DNA from: Gemmatimonadota bacterium
Lineage (GTDB): Bacteria > Gemmatimonadota > Gemmatimonadetes > Longimicrobiales > Gaopeijiaceae
Assembly (NCBI GenBank): GCA_022571515.1
Contig: JACZXQ010000001.1
Span: forward strand, 62,001-126,000
Direction of reading: 5' to 3'
Length of the DNA: 64,000 bases
Made by a program: the position numbers and the translations under genes. Under the pieces are notes generated by a model. That model saw only the letters and a list, made by a program, of their open reading frames with translations, did no database searches and was not told the origin of the DNA. Of this stretch, positions 42,519 to 50,974 are shown one piece after another (within the stretch, counting starts at the first letter, position 1; each line of letters begins with the position of its first letter).

Positions 42519-44041
42519 TGAGCGCGGACTCCGACCGGAGCGAGCGCCCGGGACGTACTTCCGAAGAAACGGACACCAAGGATCTCGCTCGCGGGGCCGG
42601 CGTGAACTACCTCGGCTCGGTCGCCCGCATCGCACCTCGGGCTATCTTCTTGGTGCTCGCGGGCCGTCTCTACGGCGGGGAGGGCTTCGGGGAGTACACG
42701 TTCGGGATCACGGTGGCCGAGACGGCTGCCGCCCTGGCCCTGTTCGGGATGAAGCGTTCGCTGTTTCGGTTCATGAGCGAGGCGGTGGCGCGCGGCGAAA
42801 CGGTGCATCGATCAATCGCCAATGGCGTCGCGCTCGCGGTGACGGCGGGCGCCGTTCTCACACTCCTGGTCGCCGTGGCGGCCGGGCCGCTTACCGGGGT
42901 GTTCGGTCTCCCCGGCGCGACCCGCCCGCTGCTCGTGCTGACTTTGGCAATCCCCATGATCGTCCTGTCGGACATCCTGTTGGTCTCGATCCGCTTCACA
43001 CGGCAGATGCGCTTCGAGGTCTACGCACGGAGTCTCGTCGAGCCGATCACCCTCACGCTCGCACTGATCGTGGTCCACTGGGCCGGCGTCCGCGAGTTGG
43101 GGCTGGCCGTCGCTTACGTCGTGTCCCTGTTCGCGGCCGTAGTGACCACGGTGTTCTTCTTCGTCCGGGTATTTCCCCTCTGGGAGTGTCTCCGAGTGCC
43201 GCTTCGCTGGCACGAGATCCGAAGCCTCGCGTCGTTCAGCGGCCCGACGGCCGGATACGAACTCTTCCTCATGCTCGCCGACAAGGTGGACATCTTCATC
43301 GTCTCGTACTTCGCGCCGGCTTCGACCGTCGGCATCTACGGGATGGCCCGCCAGTTCTCCACGGTCACCAAGAAGATTCGAGGAGGCTTCGACCGGATCC
43401 TTCCTCCGATATTCTCCGAGAGCATTGCCGCCAACGATCTACGGCGGGCCAACCAGCAACTGGCCATGGTGGCCCGTTGGATCATGACGGCCGAACTGCT
43501 CGTCGTGCTCGTGTTTTTCTTCTTCGGGGCGGGGATTCTGGGCCTCGTCGATAGCGACTTCGTGACCGGCGCCAACGTCCTGGTGCTGCTCATGGTCGGC
43601 GACGCGTTCAACGGGAGCCTCGGGGTGAGCGAGTTGCCGTTCGTGTACCTGCGGCCCACCGCCAATATCTTTTTCGGTGCGGCGATGCTGGCCATTGGGT
43701 TGGTGAGCGGGGTCCTGTTGTTTCAGGTCTACGGTCTGGAGGGGGCGGCCCTGGCGGTCCTACTCACCGTGATCGTGGTCAACGTTGCCCGCATCGCGGC
43801 GAGCCGCTGGATGTTCGGATTGAGTGTCGTCGAGGCCAATCTCCTGAAACCGCTTGCCGCCGCGGCATCGGCTCTGGCCATCGTCTGGACCCTGCAGTCA
43901 CTCGTGGGCGGCCTGCCCTTCGTCGGTTCCCTGCTGGGTCTCCCCCTACTGTTCGGAGCATTCTTCGGAGTCCTCTGGCTGCTCGGACTCGAGCGGGAGG
44001 ACCGAGTTCAACTCAGCCGTATTCTCACACGCTTTCAGTAG
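42518..44041 (+). CDS. Oligosaccharide/lipid flippase, polysaccharide biosynthesis (Wzx-like) family
   Basis: A 507-residue polytopic protein with about 14 hydrophobic segments. The opening KDLARGAGVNYLGSVARI with the first helix and the GFGEYTFGITVAETAAALALFGM segment match the Wzx/MATE-like flippases; the mid-protein SFSGPTAGYELFLMLADKVDIFIVSYFAP motif is typical of the second half. It moves lipid-linked substrates across the inner membrane. Its ATG shares a base with the stop of the phosphotransferase gene, so it is likely to flip the product of that enzyme. It ends tail to tail with the minus-strand gene, overlapping 17 bases. Confidence 0.88.
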   Translation: MSADSDRSERPGRTSEETDTKDLARGAGVNYLGSVARIAPRAIFLVLAGRLYGGEGFGEYTFGITVAETAAALALFGMKRSLFRFMSEAVARGETVHRSIANGVALAVTAGAVLTLLVAVAAGPLTGVFGLPGATRPLLVLTLAIPMIVLSDILLVSIRFTRQMRFEVYARSLVEPITLTLALIVVHWAGVRELGLAVAYVVSLFAAVVTTVFFFVRVFPLWECLRVPLRWHEIRSLASFSGPTAGYELFLMLADKVDIFIVSYFAPASTVGIYGMARQFSTVTKKIRGGFDRILPPIFSESIAANDLRRANQQLAMVARWIMTAELLVVLVFFFFGAGILGLVDSDFVTGANVLVLLMVGDAFNGSLGVSELPFVYLRPTANIFFGAAMLAIGLVSGVLLFQVYGLEGAALAVLLTVIVVNVARIAASRWMFGLSVVEANLLKPLAAAASALAIVWTLQSLVGGLPFVGSLLGLPLLFGAFFGVLWLLGLEREDRVQLSRILTRFQ

Positions 44042-45332
44042 CGCCGCTGGACCGCCGCATGGCCCAGGCCATCATGGTCCGAGCCACGTAAACTCCGAGC
44101 GTCCCCAGGGCCCACCACAGGCATAGCGTGAAGGCCGCACCGACGCGATCGACGAAGAACCCAGCCAGCAGGAACATCACATAGATGTTCCGACGCCCCG
44201 CCACGAGGCGCACGGCGCGGTCGAACGCCCGGTGATCGTGGATTTGACGCCCCGTGATCAGCTTGTAGAGACCCGAAATGCCCCGCGTGCCGATCATGAT
44301 CGCAATGAGCGCCAGCGCCGCGCCGAACGGTCCAGACCTCACGACCCCGCCAGAAAGTCCCCAACCCAACGCCACGTACCATGAGAACTCGAATGAGACG
44401 TCGAGCGTGTGGTCCAACGCATTCCCGAAGGGGCTGGTCTGGAGCTTGATCCGGGCCAGTTTGCCGTCCACCCCGTCCAACACGTTGGTGACCAGGGCAA
44501 GCACGAGGCCGAGACCATACGACCCGGTCGCGAACAAGTAGGTTGCCGTAAACCCCGTGATGGCCGTGATGAACGTGACATGGTTCGGCGTAACGGGCGT
44601 GCGAGATAGGAGCCGGGCCAAGAAATTCTCCACTGGGGGGTGGAGGTATCGGGCGGGAAGGTCGAGCACACCCTTCTGGGCCGAGTCCAGGATCCTGTCG
44701 GCCGCTCGCGCCCGATCATCGGCGGACCGAGCCGAGACCCAATAAGGCCGCAGCGTACGCCTCAAATCAGGCAGGTAGGTGTCGAGTTCATCCACGAGGA
44801 TCCGCTCCTCGAGGCCTCCCACAAATTCGTGCGTAGCACCGTCGGGCGGCCCACTCACGGTGCGAAGACCCACCCCCACAACCTCGCCGTAGCCTTTGTC
44901 GCCGGTTTGATCGGACCGGTCGCCCACCCAGGCGGGCACGGCCGCACCGAACACCACTCGGTAAAGCCTCGGATCCAGCACGCTGTCGGCGGCGACCAAT
45001 ACCACTGCATCGTCATCCTCGGACGGGTCGGACCGCCCTTCCGAGCCGGGATGCGCGAATACCAGGTCGCACCCGTCGAGAAGTACCGGCGGAGCCTGCT
45101 GCCGGCACTGTTCTTCGAGCGCGGCGCCCTCGGCGGAACCGGGGAGCGGCACGATGATCCTGCGCACGCCAAGGCCGCCGAGATGTTTGAGATGTCGCTG
45201 AAACGGCGAGCGTCCAAGAACCGGGATTAGAGCACCCGCCATCGGGAAGTCCGGGGCCATTCGCTCAACGCCTAGCAGCACGGCAGTCTTGGGGGGGGCG
45301 ACCACCAGGCTAGACTCCCCCACAGTCTTCAC
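44025..45332 (-). CDS. Second CDP-alcohol phosphotransferase with a degenerate nucleotidyltransferase-like N-terminus
   Basis: A 435-residue protein. The C-terminal part (about 225-425) has the CDP-alcohol motif DGVDGKLARIKL...GNALDHTLD, intact including AR, and several membrane helices. The N-terminal 220 residues resemble a nucleotidyltransferase fold (VERMAPDFPMAGALIPVLGR, FQRHLKHLGGLGVRRIIVPL, VLVAADSV) but lack the GSRL-KP loop, so it is probably inactive for nucleotidyl transfer. It could use the CDP-alcohol made by the fusion protein at 41082 for a second transfer. The start is a GTG at 45332 without a strong ribosome site; a GTG nine bases downstream is also possible. Confidence 0.8.
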   Translation of the reverse strand: MKTVGESSLVVAPPKTAVLLGVERMAPDFPMAGALIPVLGRSPFQRHLKHLGGLGVRRIIVPLPGSAEGAALEEQCRQQAPPVLLDGCDLVFAHPGSEGRSDPSEDDDAVVLVAADSVLDPRLYRVVFGAAVPAWVGDRSDQTGDKGYGEVVGVGLRTVSGPPDGATHEFVGGLEERILVDELDTYLPDLRRTLRPYWVSARSADDRARAADRILDSAQKGVLDLPARYLHPPVENFLARLLSRTPVTPNHVTFITAITGFTATYLFATGSYGLGLVLALVTNVLDGVDGKLARIKLQTSPFGNALDHTLDVSFEFSWYVALGWGLSGGVVRSGPFGAALALIAIMIGTRGISGLYKLITGRQIHDHRAFDRAVRLVAGRRNIYVMFLLAGFFVDRVGAAFTLCLWWALGTLGVYVARTMMAWAMRRSSGATESV

Positions 45333-45449
45333 AGATTGTGCTCAAGCTCGTTCCTCGCGCGTGGCATACTGATACGCCCGGAAATCCGGCGCCAGAAGAG
45401 ATATGGGCGAACGTCGGACCCGGCAGACGCATATGATAGCGAAATCGTT

Positions 45450-45800
45450 TCGGATGTGGGGCTCCGGTCCCTCACCTCTTGGGATCACTACGTGGCCATG
45501 GCCTTCGCCCAGTTCACGTACCGGGAGAGCCTGCGGGACATCGAAGTCTGTTTGAGGCCGTAGCTCAGAAATTCTATCACAGCCACCTTCGCAGTGGGCC
45601 GGTACCGACGAGCACACTGGCCGACGCAAACGACCGACGTGACTGGAGGGTTTTCGCCGAGTTTGCCCAGGTCCTCATCGCTGACGCTCGGGCTCTGTAT
45701 GCGGGAGACGCGTGGGCGGTGGAGTTAGAGCAGACCGTCTACGCCCTCGATGCGACCATCATCGGCCTCTGCCGGACGCTCTTCGACTTACGACCGGACA
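45450..45800 (+). pseudogene. IS4-family transposase remnant
   Basis: Two fragments in different frames match the N-terminal half of an IS4-type transposase. In the first frame SWDHYVAMAFAQFTYRESLRDIEVCLR is read up to TAG 45561. In the second frame FYHSHLRSG, STLADANDRRDWRVFAEFAQVL and YALDATIIGLC are read to about 45795, where the first catalytic Asp lies in LDATI. The rest with the later D and E is missing, and no terminal inverted repeats were found. It is old debris, at the border between the lipid locus and the nitrite reductase genes. The flanks 45333-45449 and 45801-45942 show nothing recognisable. Confidence 0.8.
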
Positions 45801-45942
45801 GTACTGAGCCCGATTACATCGCGAATTCGTCTTCATTCGCGGAGTCTGGCGGGGCCGGGCCCAAGTTGACAAGACCGCTGGCGGAGATCAAGACGACGGC
45901 GACCCTGGTATTCGGCGGATCTCTCGCTGGGTCCTGCGGCAA

Positions 45943-45974
45943 GCTCCCCCCCGCCCAAGCAGGCGGAGGGGAGC
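45943..45974 (-). terminator. GC-rich hairpin downstream of the nitrite reductase gene
   Basis: GCTCCCCCCCGCC (45943-45955) pairs with GGCGGAGGGGAGC (45962-45974), a 13-bp stem with one mismatch around a six-base loop. It lies 70 bases past the nitrite reductase stop on the minus strand. There is no clear T-run, so a terminator role is possible, not proven. Confidence 0.4.
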
Positions 45975-46043
45975 GACGCGGCACTCCTACGCAGGGGATC
46001 CGACGGGCGGCCCCCGCGTCTCGTGAAGGCCTCTATTGCGTGA

Positions 46044-47099
46044 TCAATCTCGGTCCACATCGAAGATCAGCGGACGGTCGTCCCCGGTCACGTTGATCAT
46101 GCCCAGGGCTCCCTTGTCGAAGGCTCGGAAGATCGAGTGGTCCACCATGATGAGATTTCCAGGAACCTCGACCCGGAACTCGACGATGGTCGCGCCTCCC
46201 GCGGGAACGAGCGTCGTCTGCACGTTGTGAGTGGGTGTGGACCCAATCCCCGTGTAAACGTTGTCGAAGATCTCTCCGATCACGTGGAAGCTGGAAACGA
46301 GGTTGGGTCCGCCGTTCCCCACGAACAGCCGGATGGTCTCACCCGTCCTCGCTGTCAGTGCGCGATCCCCCGTGAGTGACCCTACCTCACCGTTGAAAAC
46401 CACGTAGGTCGGGTTCTCCGCCAGTGCTTTTTCGTAGCTGAAGGACTGGTACCCCTGCTCGCCGACACCGCCCTGCAGGTAGAACTCGCCCTGCATCACG
46501 TAGTATTCGTGGTCCACGGGCTCGAGACCACCCTCGGGCTCGACGAGGATCAGGCCGTACATCCCATTGGCGATGTGCATCCCCACCGGGGCCATAGCGC
46601 AGTGATAGACGTAGAGACCGGGATTCAGGGCGGTGAAGCTGAACACGGATTCGTTGCCCGGCAGGGTGAACGTGGCTTTGGCCCCGCCGCCCGGACCCGT
46701 CACTGCGTGTAGGTCGATGTTGTGCGGAACGACGCTGGTCTCGTGATTCCTGAGGTGGAATTCCACCAAGTCACCCTCACGGACACGAAGGAAGTTGCCG
46801 GGCACGTCTCCGCCGAAGGTCCAGAAGGGGTACTCGACCCCGTCGGCGATCCGCTTGGTGGTTTCCACGACCTCCAGATTGATGATCACCTTGGTGGCGT
46901 GGTCTCGCGTGATCGGCGGAGGAACGTTCGGCGGCACCACAAGCACCGCGGCTTCTTCTCCGCGAATCTCCGGCGTAGTGCGAACCGGGATGGTGGCGTC
47001 GTCGGTCGAGGGGACGAGTATCGCTCCAGCCGTTACGGCGATCAGGCCGATGGAAGCGAGCGTCTTCTGTATGTGGCCATTATGGCGTGTCGTGCTCAA
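46044..47099 (-). CDS. nirK: Copper-containing nitrite reductase (NO-forming)
   Basis: A 351-residue exported two-cupredoxin-domain enzyme that reduces nitrite to nitric oxide. Type 1 copper ligands: His126 (VPHNID), Cys167 (YHCAMA), His175 and Met180. Type 2 copper ligands: His131, His166 and His321 (VDHSIF). The catalytic Asp129 and His272 (SFHVIGE) are also present, so it should be active. The N-terminus has a hydrophobic leader at about 10-30 and the body begins near residue 65. The start is a TTG at 47099 preceded by AGAGATGAGA; there is no in-frame ATG nearby. It is 31 bases downstream of an Rrf2 regulator on the same strand. No other denitrification gene is in the window. Confidence 0.93.
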   Translation of the reverse strand: MSTTRHNGHIQKTLASIGLIAVTAGAILVPSTDDATIPVRTTPEIRGEEAAVLVVPPNVPPPITRDHATKVIINLEVVETTKRIADGVEYPFWTFGGDVPGNFLRVREGDLVEFHLRNHETSVVPHNIDLHAVTGPGGGAKATFTLPGNESVFSFTALNPGLYVYHCAMAPVGMHIANGMYGLILVEPEGGLEPVDHEYYVMQGEFYLQGGVGEQGYQSFSYEKALAENPTYVVFNGEVGSLTGDRALTARTGETIRLFVGNGGPNLVSSFHVIGEIFDNVYTGIGSTPTHNVQTTLVPAGGATIVEFRVEVPGNLIMVDHSIFRAFDKGALGMINVTGDDRPLIFDVDRD

Positions 47100-47129
47100 G
47101 GTCTCATCTCTTTCGGTTAGTTGTCTTGT

Positions 47130-47573
47130 CTACTTCCCAACTTGGGAGGACGTGGTTGATACAGCCTCGTCCGTCTGGTCAGCGATCAGCTGGGCGATCG
47201 TCAAGCTCCCGACGTAGCCCCTGGAGACGTCCAGGACCGCCTTCCAACGCTGATGCGCACCACAGGGGTTCTCGCTGTCACAGAGTCGGCCACCGAGAAG
47301 GCACATGCGACGGCGTCGGGGCGGGTCCACCGCATCGATGATTTGGCCTACCGAAAGCTCCGCAGCCGGCACCGCGAGGCGAAAGCCTCCGTTCCTTCCA
47401 GGCGAGCTGATGACGATACCCTGACTGGCCAGCGAGCCGAGGGTCTTGCGCATGTAGTTTCGGGGGGCGTCGAGATTGCTCGCGATCACCTCGGCCGAAA
47501 CGGGCCGACCTTCATCCTGGCGGGCCAGGAAGATGGCAGCGCGAACGGCGTGTTCGGCGGTTCTCGAGAGCAT
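47130..47573 (-). CDS. Rrf2 family transcriptional regulator, NsrR-like
   Basis: A 147-residue winged-helix regulator. The DNA-binding N-terminus reads MLSRTAEHAVRAAIFLAR and NYMRKTLGSLASQGIVISSPGRNGGF, as in Rrf2/NsrR/IscR. Three cysteines, Cys91, Cys98 and Cys104 (RMCLLGG, RLCDSENPC), match the spacing of [2Fe-2S]/[4Fe-4S] Rrf2 proteins. It precedes the nitrite reductase gene on the same strand, so nitric-oxide sensing and autoregulation are the natural inference. Start 47573 is preferred because the family begins at this Met and GAGG precedes it; ATG 47603 is an upstream alternative. Confidence 0.88.
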   Translation of the reverse strand: MLSRTAEHAVRAAIFLARQDEGRPVSAEVIASNLDAPRNYMRKTLGSLASQGIVISSPGRNGGFRLAVPAAELSVGQIIDAVDPPRRRRMCLLGGRLCDSENPCGAHQRWKAVLDVSRGYVGSLTIAQLIADQTDEAVSTTSSQVGK

Positions 47574-48058
47574 CCGGTCCTCAATTGGGAATAAGTGATT
47601 CATGCATGTACATATGATGGTTTATGGAAAGTGTTTTCGCAGTCGGGAGAAGTAGCATGCGGAATGTAGTCGAGTCGGGCGTGACGCGTGGGGGATTTCC
47701 CCATGATGTTTGGAAACCATCGAGCTCGAAGATGCCCTGGGGCGGAGCGCGATCTGGTGGTGGCCGTCCTGTTCCAATACTCGGCCCAAGGCGGAATACT
47801 GCGCCTGGTGGAGAGGCGGGGTTGGCAGCGGCACGCCGTGGTGGCCTGTCGGGTGGGGCAACCCCTACCGGCGAGTGCCGGTGGCGTAGCCCGGGGACAG
47901 TGCCTGGGGCGGCTGGAGCGGTCTTCGCCTCCCGGGGTCGGAAACTTAGCGCACGGCCGTGCGTATAATCCACCGTCACCAGACCGCTGCTAAGGGGCAT
48001 CCTCCGGTAGCCGGACGATGCCGGAGCACCTGGGGTGCCGGTACGAGGCAATCGGAAT
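47574..48058. promoter_or_regulatory. Divergent region between the Rrf2 gene and a plug-domain gene, with a candidate operator
   Basis: No gene is seen in these 485 bases. Close to the Rrf2 start the stretch 47598-47620 is unusually AT-rich and contains nested palindromes CATGCATG and ATGTACAT, which could serve as an Rrf2-type operator; there is no exact match to a known consensus. Near 48003-48015 TCCGG/CCGGA forms a short hairpin without T-run. The remainder shows nothing supported. Confidence 0.3.
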
Positions 48059-48886
48059 ATGAAGGGTCGTAGATCGAAAGAGAGCCTTAGGGAGACCCCG
48101 ATCCGCGCTCTCCCGCTCCTTGTCGGCTGCCTCTGCCTCGTGCTTGCGACGCCCGTCTCCGGGCAGAGGGTCCTCATCGTCGGGCGGGTCATCGACGACG
48201 CCTCGGAGCGCGCGCTGAGCCAGGTCCAGGTCCAGCTCCGCGATCGGGACGGGATCAGTCTCGGGCGCTACCAAACCGACAGTACCGGGACGTTCGAGTT
48301 CACCGTGGCGCGGGCTCGCGCGGTACGAATCCACGTCTCCGTACTGGGATACAAGGCCAGCACGACACCTCTGCTCTACCTGGACGAACACAAGTTCTTC
48401 CAGTTGGAGGTGCGCCTCGACCCCGAGGCGATCCTGCTGGCACCCTTGGAGGTGATCGCGTGGTCCGAAGTGGACAAGAGCGCCCTTCTCGACGGCTTCC
48501 GGCAGCGGCTGAGAACCGGATTGGGCACCTACATCACGCGGCGCGACGTCGAGCGGCGGAACCCCATGTACGTCACGGACCTCCTGAGGGAGGTCCCGGG
48601 ACTGCGGGTGAGCGGCGCGGGGTACGGGTCCCGCCCCGTGGTCGAGACGGCTCGCAGCGCCGGGCGGACCTGCACGACGCAGATCTTCGTAGACGGGTTC
48701 CTGCTGAACCGCCGGACGGGAAGCGGCATGACCCCGGCGGATTTTCGTATCGACGACGCCGTCAGCCCGGCCTCGATCGAGGGGATCGAAATCTATCAGG
48801 GGGGGAGCACGGTACCGGCCGAGTTCCTGAACGTGGACGCCGCGTGTGGCGTCATCGCCATCTGGACCCGAAGGGGAGGGGCGTAG
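48059..48886 (+). CDS. Plug-only protein: carboxypeptidase-regulatory domain plus TonB-plug module without barrel
   Basis: A 275-residue exported protein with a signal peptide (1-about 36, ending SGQR). A carboxypeptidase-regulatory-like domain (about 38-125) starts VLIVGRVIDDASERAL and ends before EAILLAPLEVIAW. A plug-like module (about 150-275) follows: DVERRNPMYVTDLLREVPGLRV, TTQIFVDGFLLNRR, IEGIEIYQGGSTVPAEF and CGVIAIWTRRGGA. The chain stops where a TonB receptor barrel should begin. This kind of barrel-less plug protein is seen in Gemmatimonadota, with unknown function; it may dock on other receptors. ATG 48059 is preferred over a GTG at 48035. Confidence 0.78.
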   Translation: MKGRRSKESLRETPIRALPLLVGCLCLVLATPVSGQRVLIVGRVIDDASERALSQVQVQLRDRDGISLGRYQTDSTGTFEFTVARARAVRIHVSVLGYKASTTPLLYLDEHKFFQLEVRLDPEAILLAPLEVIAWSEVDKSALLDGFRQRLRTGLGTYITRRDVERRNPMYVTDLLREVPGLRVSGAGYGSRPVVETARSAGRTCTTQIFVDGFLLNRRTGSGMTPADFRIDDAVSPASIEGIEIYQGGSTVPAEFLNVDAACGVIAIWTRRGGA

Positions 48887-48912
48887 CGCCCCCCGTTCGT
48901 TCCCGGATGCTC

Positions 48913-49326
48913 CTACCGACGCGGCGGCCGCGTGTACACCACGATGGCGCCGGACACGTGACGCCCCGAACTCAGGCCCGAAAGGGTGGCCACCGCCCTC
49001 GCCCCGTCCAGCCACCGGATCTCGTAGGCGATCTCAGTCTCCATCTGGCGCAGTTCGTTCGGGCCGCCGAGGAGCATCCCGTTCTGGAAGACGACGATCT
49101 CCGTCTCCATGGTGAAGCTGCGAGTGCCGCCCCGAACGTCGAGCCAACGGGGACGGAGGCGCTCCACTACCTCGAACAGGTTGAGGGCCTGCGTGGACCG
49201 GATCTCCTCCTGAGTCAGGACATCCCTACGGAAGTCGACGTCGCTTCTGGCCGCGCTGGCGCAGGCCGTCACGAGGGCGGAGGCCAGCAGCATCAGTACC
49301 AGTACCCCACTGCGTGAAAACTTCAT
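48913..49326 (-). CDS. Small lipoprotein with a plug-like fold, unknown function
   Basis: A 137-residue protein with a lipoprotein signal (LVTAC, Cys about residue 22). The rest resembles a minimal TonB-plug: LTQEEIRSTQALNLFEVVERLRP, EIVVFQNGMLLGG, YEIRWLDGARA and SGAIVVYTRPPR. No barrel follows. Start 49326 has AGGAGAG eight bases upstream. It is convergent with the plug-only gene at 48059, so two such proteins lie tail to tail. No activity can be assigned. Confidence 0.65.
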   Translation of the reverse strand: MKFSRSGVLVLMLLASALVTACASAARSDVDFRRDVLTQEEIRSTQALNLFEVVERLRPRWLDVRGGTRSFTMETEIVVFQNGMLLGGPNELRQMETEIAYEIRWLDGARAVATLSGLSSGRHVSGAIVVYTRPPRR

Positions 49327-49406
49327 GTCAACCACTCTCCTGGCTCGGGACGTCCCAGTCGATCTCTCGGATTTCCACCATACCGCTCTCGTTCGAGGCT
49401 GCCGCC

Positions 49407-50066
49407 CTACCACGGCGGGAGTCTCAGGGACATCCCCACCGTGATGCCCCTTGGGCGGGACTCGAAGCCGAACTGAGTGCTGATCAAGGAGCTGATGCGC
49501 ATCAAGGCGCCCACCATGACGCTGACGCCGGATTCCGCATCGTCCGGGGACTCGACCCAGAAGACGCCTGCCCTTCCCAGGTCTACGGTGGGAGCGGCCT
49601 CGTAGAGCCAGTACTCGGTTCGCTTGAAGTGGCCTAGGCCCCCGTAGACCATGAGGGAGGGATTCAGCGGCCGGATCAGGGCCACGCTGAAGCTCTGCCA
49701 GCTAGATTTCCTCCTTCTGAACTTGGCGTCGGGAACCTCATCCTCCACTCGGCTGGGCGTCCAGCCCTCCTCGAAGTCCCGGGACCCCGCTGGGCCGCCG
49801 CCGGGGAACTTGGCATCCACGTACAGCCCGATCCCGCCCAGCGCAGGCAATACCACGTAGACGGCGCCGCCGACCATTACATCCGGGGCATTGGCCACGT
49901 ATCCGATCCCGACGTGAGGTTGGGCCGGACCCTGCGCGGCCACCGATTGGCCCGCCAGCATGATTCCACACGTGACTGCCATCCCGAACAGGAACCTCCT
50001 GTCCCGGTGGGAGGTGTATCGTCGCGTCGGTAGCCTCGATCGTCTATGGAAGGGCACAAGCCTCAT
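49407..50066 (-). CDS. Hypothetical exported protein, possibly a small outer membrane barrel
   Basis: A 219-residue protein with a basic N-terminus and a hydrophobic leader at about 27-45, ending AAQG. The mature part alternates hydrophobic and polar residues in several strands (HVGIGYVANAP, GIGLYVDAKF, SLMVYGGLGHF, ISTQFGFESRP, ITVGMSLRLPPW) and ends in an aromatic residue, as in outer-membrane barrels. Not assignable to a family by eye. The start could be ATG 50066 or the inner ATG at 49982; neither has a strong ribosome site. Confidence 0.6.
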   Translation of the reverse strand: MRLVPFHRRSRLPTRRYTSHRDRRFLFGMAVTCGIMLAGQSVAAQGPAQPHVGIGYVANAPDVMVGGAVYVVLPALGGIGLYVDAKFPGGGPAGSRDFEEGWTPSRVEDEVPDAKFRRRKSSWQSFSVALIRPLNPSLMVYGGLGHFKRTEYWLYEAAPTVDLGRAGVFWVESPDDAESGVSVMVGALMRISSLISTQFGFESRPRGITVGMSLRLPPW

Positions 50067-50158
50067 CAGTATATTCCGTGTTGTAATCTCGTGGCATCAC
50101 AGGGCACTGTCCACGGGAGCCGAGTCACGGCACCTGACAGGCCCCAAACGGTTCTCAG

Positions 50159-50620
50159 ATGAAGACACCCGGCACCCGAACGCACCGGCCTGGCCTCCTT
50201 CAGGTCCTCCCGCTTCTCACTCTCATCCCCCTGATGAGCGGCTGTGGTTCGATCACGGAACCCCTCGTCACTCGGTGGGAAGGGAACCTGGAACCCATCT
50301 TCCCCAGCGCTGTTTCCGGTCAGGTGGCTGCCGTCTCCCAGTTCGACCGCACCGAGGCCTCCATCCAGATCGAGCGGGGAGAGGTCGGTGTCACCTACCG
50401 CTGGCACATCGAGTCGGGAGACTGTCAGGGGAACGGGCAGATCCAGGGGGGTGTCGCCGTCTATCCGCAGCTGGTCCCCAACGAGGTAGGGACGGCGGGC
50501 GGCGAGACCACGCTCAGCACGGTGTTCGAGCCCAAATCCGTCTTCGCCGCCCGGGTCTTCCGAGTCCTCGAAGGAGGGTCGCAACAGGTCGTCGCCTGTG
50601 CCGATCTCCGAGAGCTGTGA
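50159..50620 (+). CDS. Hypothetical lipoprotein with a CHRD/SOD-like beta fold
   Basis: A 153-residue lipoprotein (lipobox LMSGC, Cys about residue 29). The mature part (VSGQVAAVSQFDRTEASIQI, TYRWHIESGDCQGNG, VVACADL) looks like the small Cu/Zn-SOD-like or CHRD-like domains of some Gemmatimonadota lipoproteins; two cysteines in the mature part could form a disulfide. Copper ligands of a true SOD are not evident. It stands alone between a divergent pair and a small Pro-rich gene; function unknown. Confidence 0.62.
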   Translation: MKTPGTRTHRPGLLQVLPLLTLIPLMSGCGSITEPLVTRWEGNLEPIFPSAVSGQVAAVSQFDRTEASIQIERGEVGVTYRWHIESGDCQGNGQIQGGVAVYPQLVPNEVGTAGGETTLSTVFEPKSVFAARVFRVLEGGSQQVVACADLREL

Positions 50621-50732
50621 TGAACTCGCCGACGGCGCCCCCGGAGCCTCGCGTCCAAGCCCCTGTCGCTGTAGATTATGATTATGCACGGCCGTTCCCG
50701 TGTCTGTGAATCCTGAAGCGGGAGTGTCTCCG

Positions 50733-50897
50733 ATGAGGTTTTATCGTCTGTTCTTTTTGGCTGCACTCGTGAGCCTCGCCGTCGCCTGCACGAACCCCGT
50801 CGCCCCGAAAACGCCCCAGGAGAAGGAGGATCCGCCTCCGCCGCCGCCGAAGCAGGGCCTGGTCATCACGCCGCAGCAGATGGGGGTCTGGGTCTAG
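50733..50897 (+). CDS. Very small proline-rich lipoprotein
   Basis: A 54-residue protein starting at ATG 50733 (GGAG eleven bases upstream). It has a lipoprotein signal with lipobox LAVAC (Cys about residue 19) and a mature tail of about 35 residues rich in Pro and Glu (KEDPPPPPPKQG) ending VWV. It could be a small lipid-anchored envelope tether. It is convergent with the SusD gene. Small size makes the call tentative, but the signal and ribosome site are good. Confidence 0.55.
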   Translation: MRFYRLFFLAALVSLAVACTNPVAPKTPQEKEDPPPPPPKQGLVITPQQMGVWV

Positions 50898-50974
50898 ACT
50901 CCGGGCCGCCGCAGTCAACCTTTTTCTCACGCCTCGGCTCGGTTCGAGGCTCTCGCTCCTTCCGAACCCCCGGT

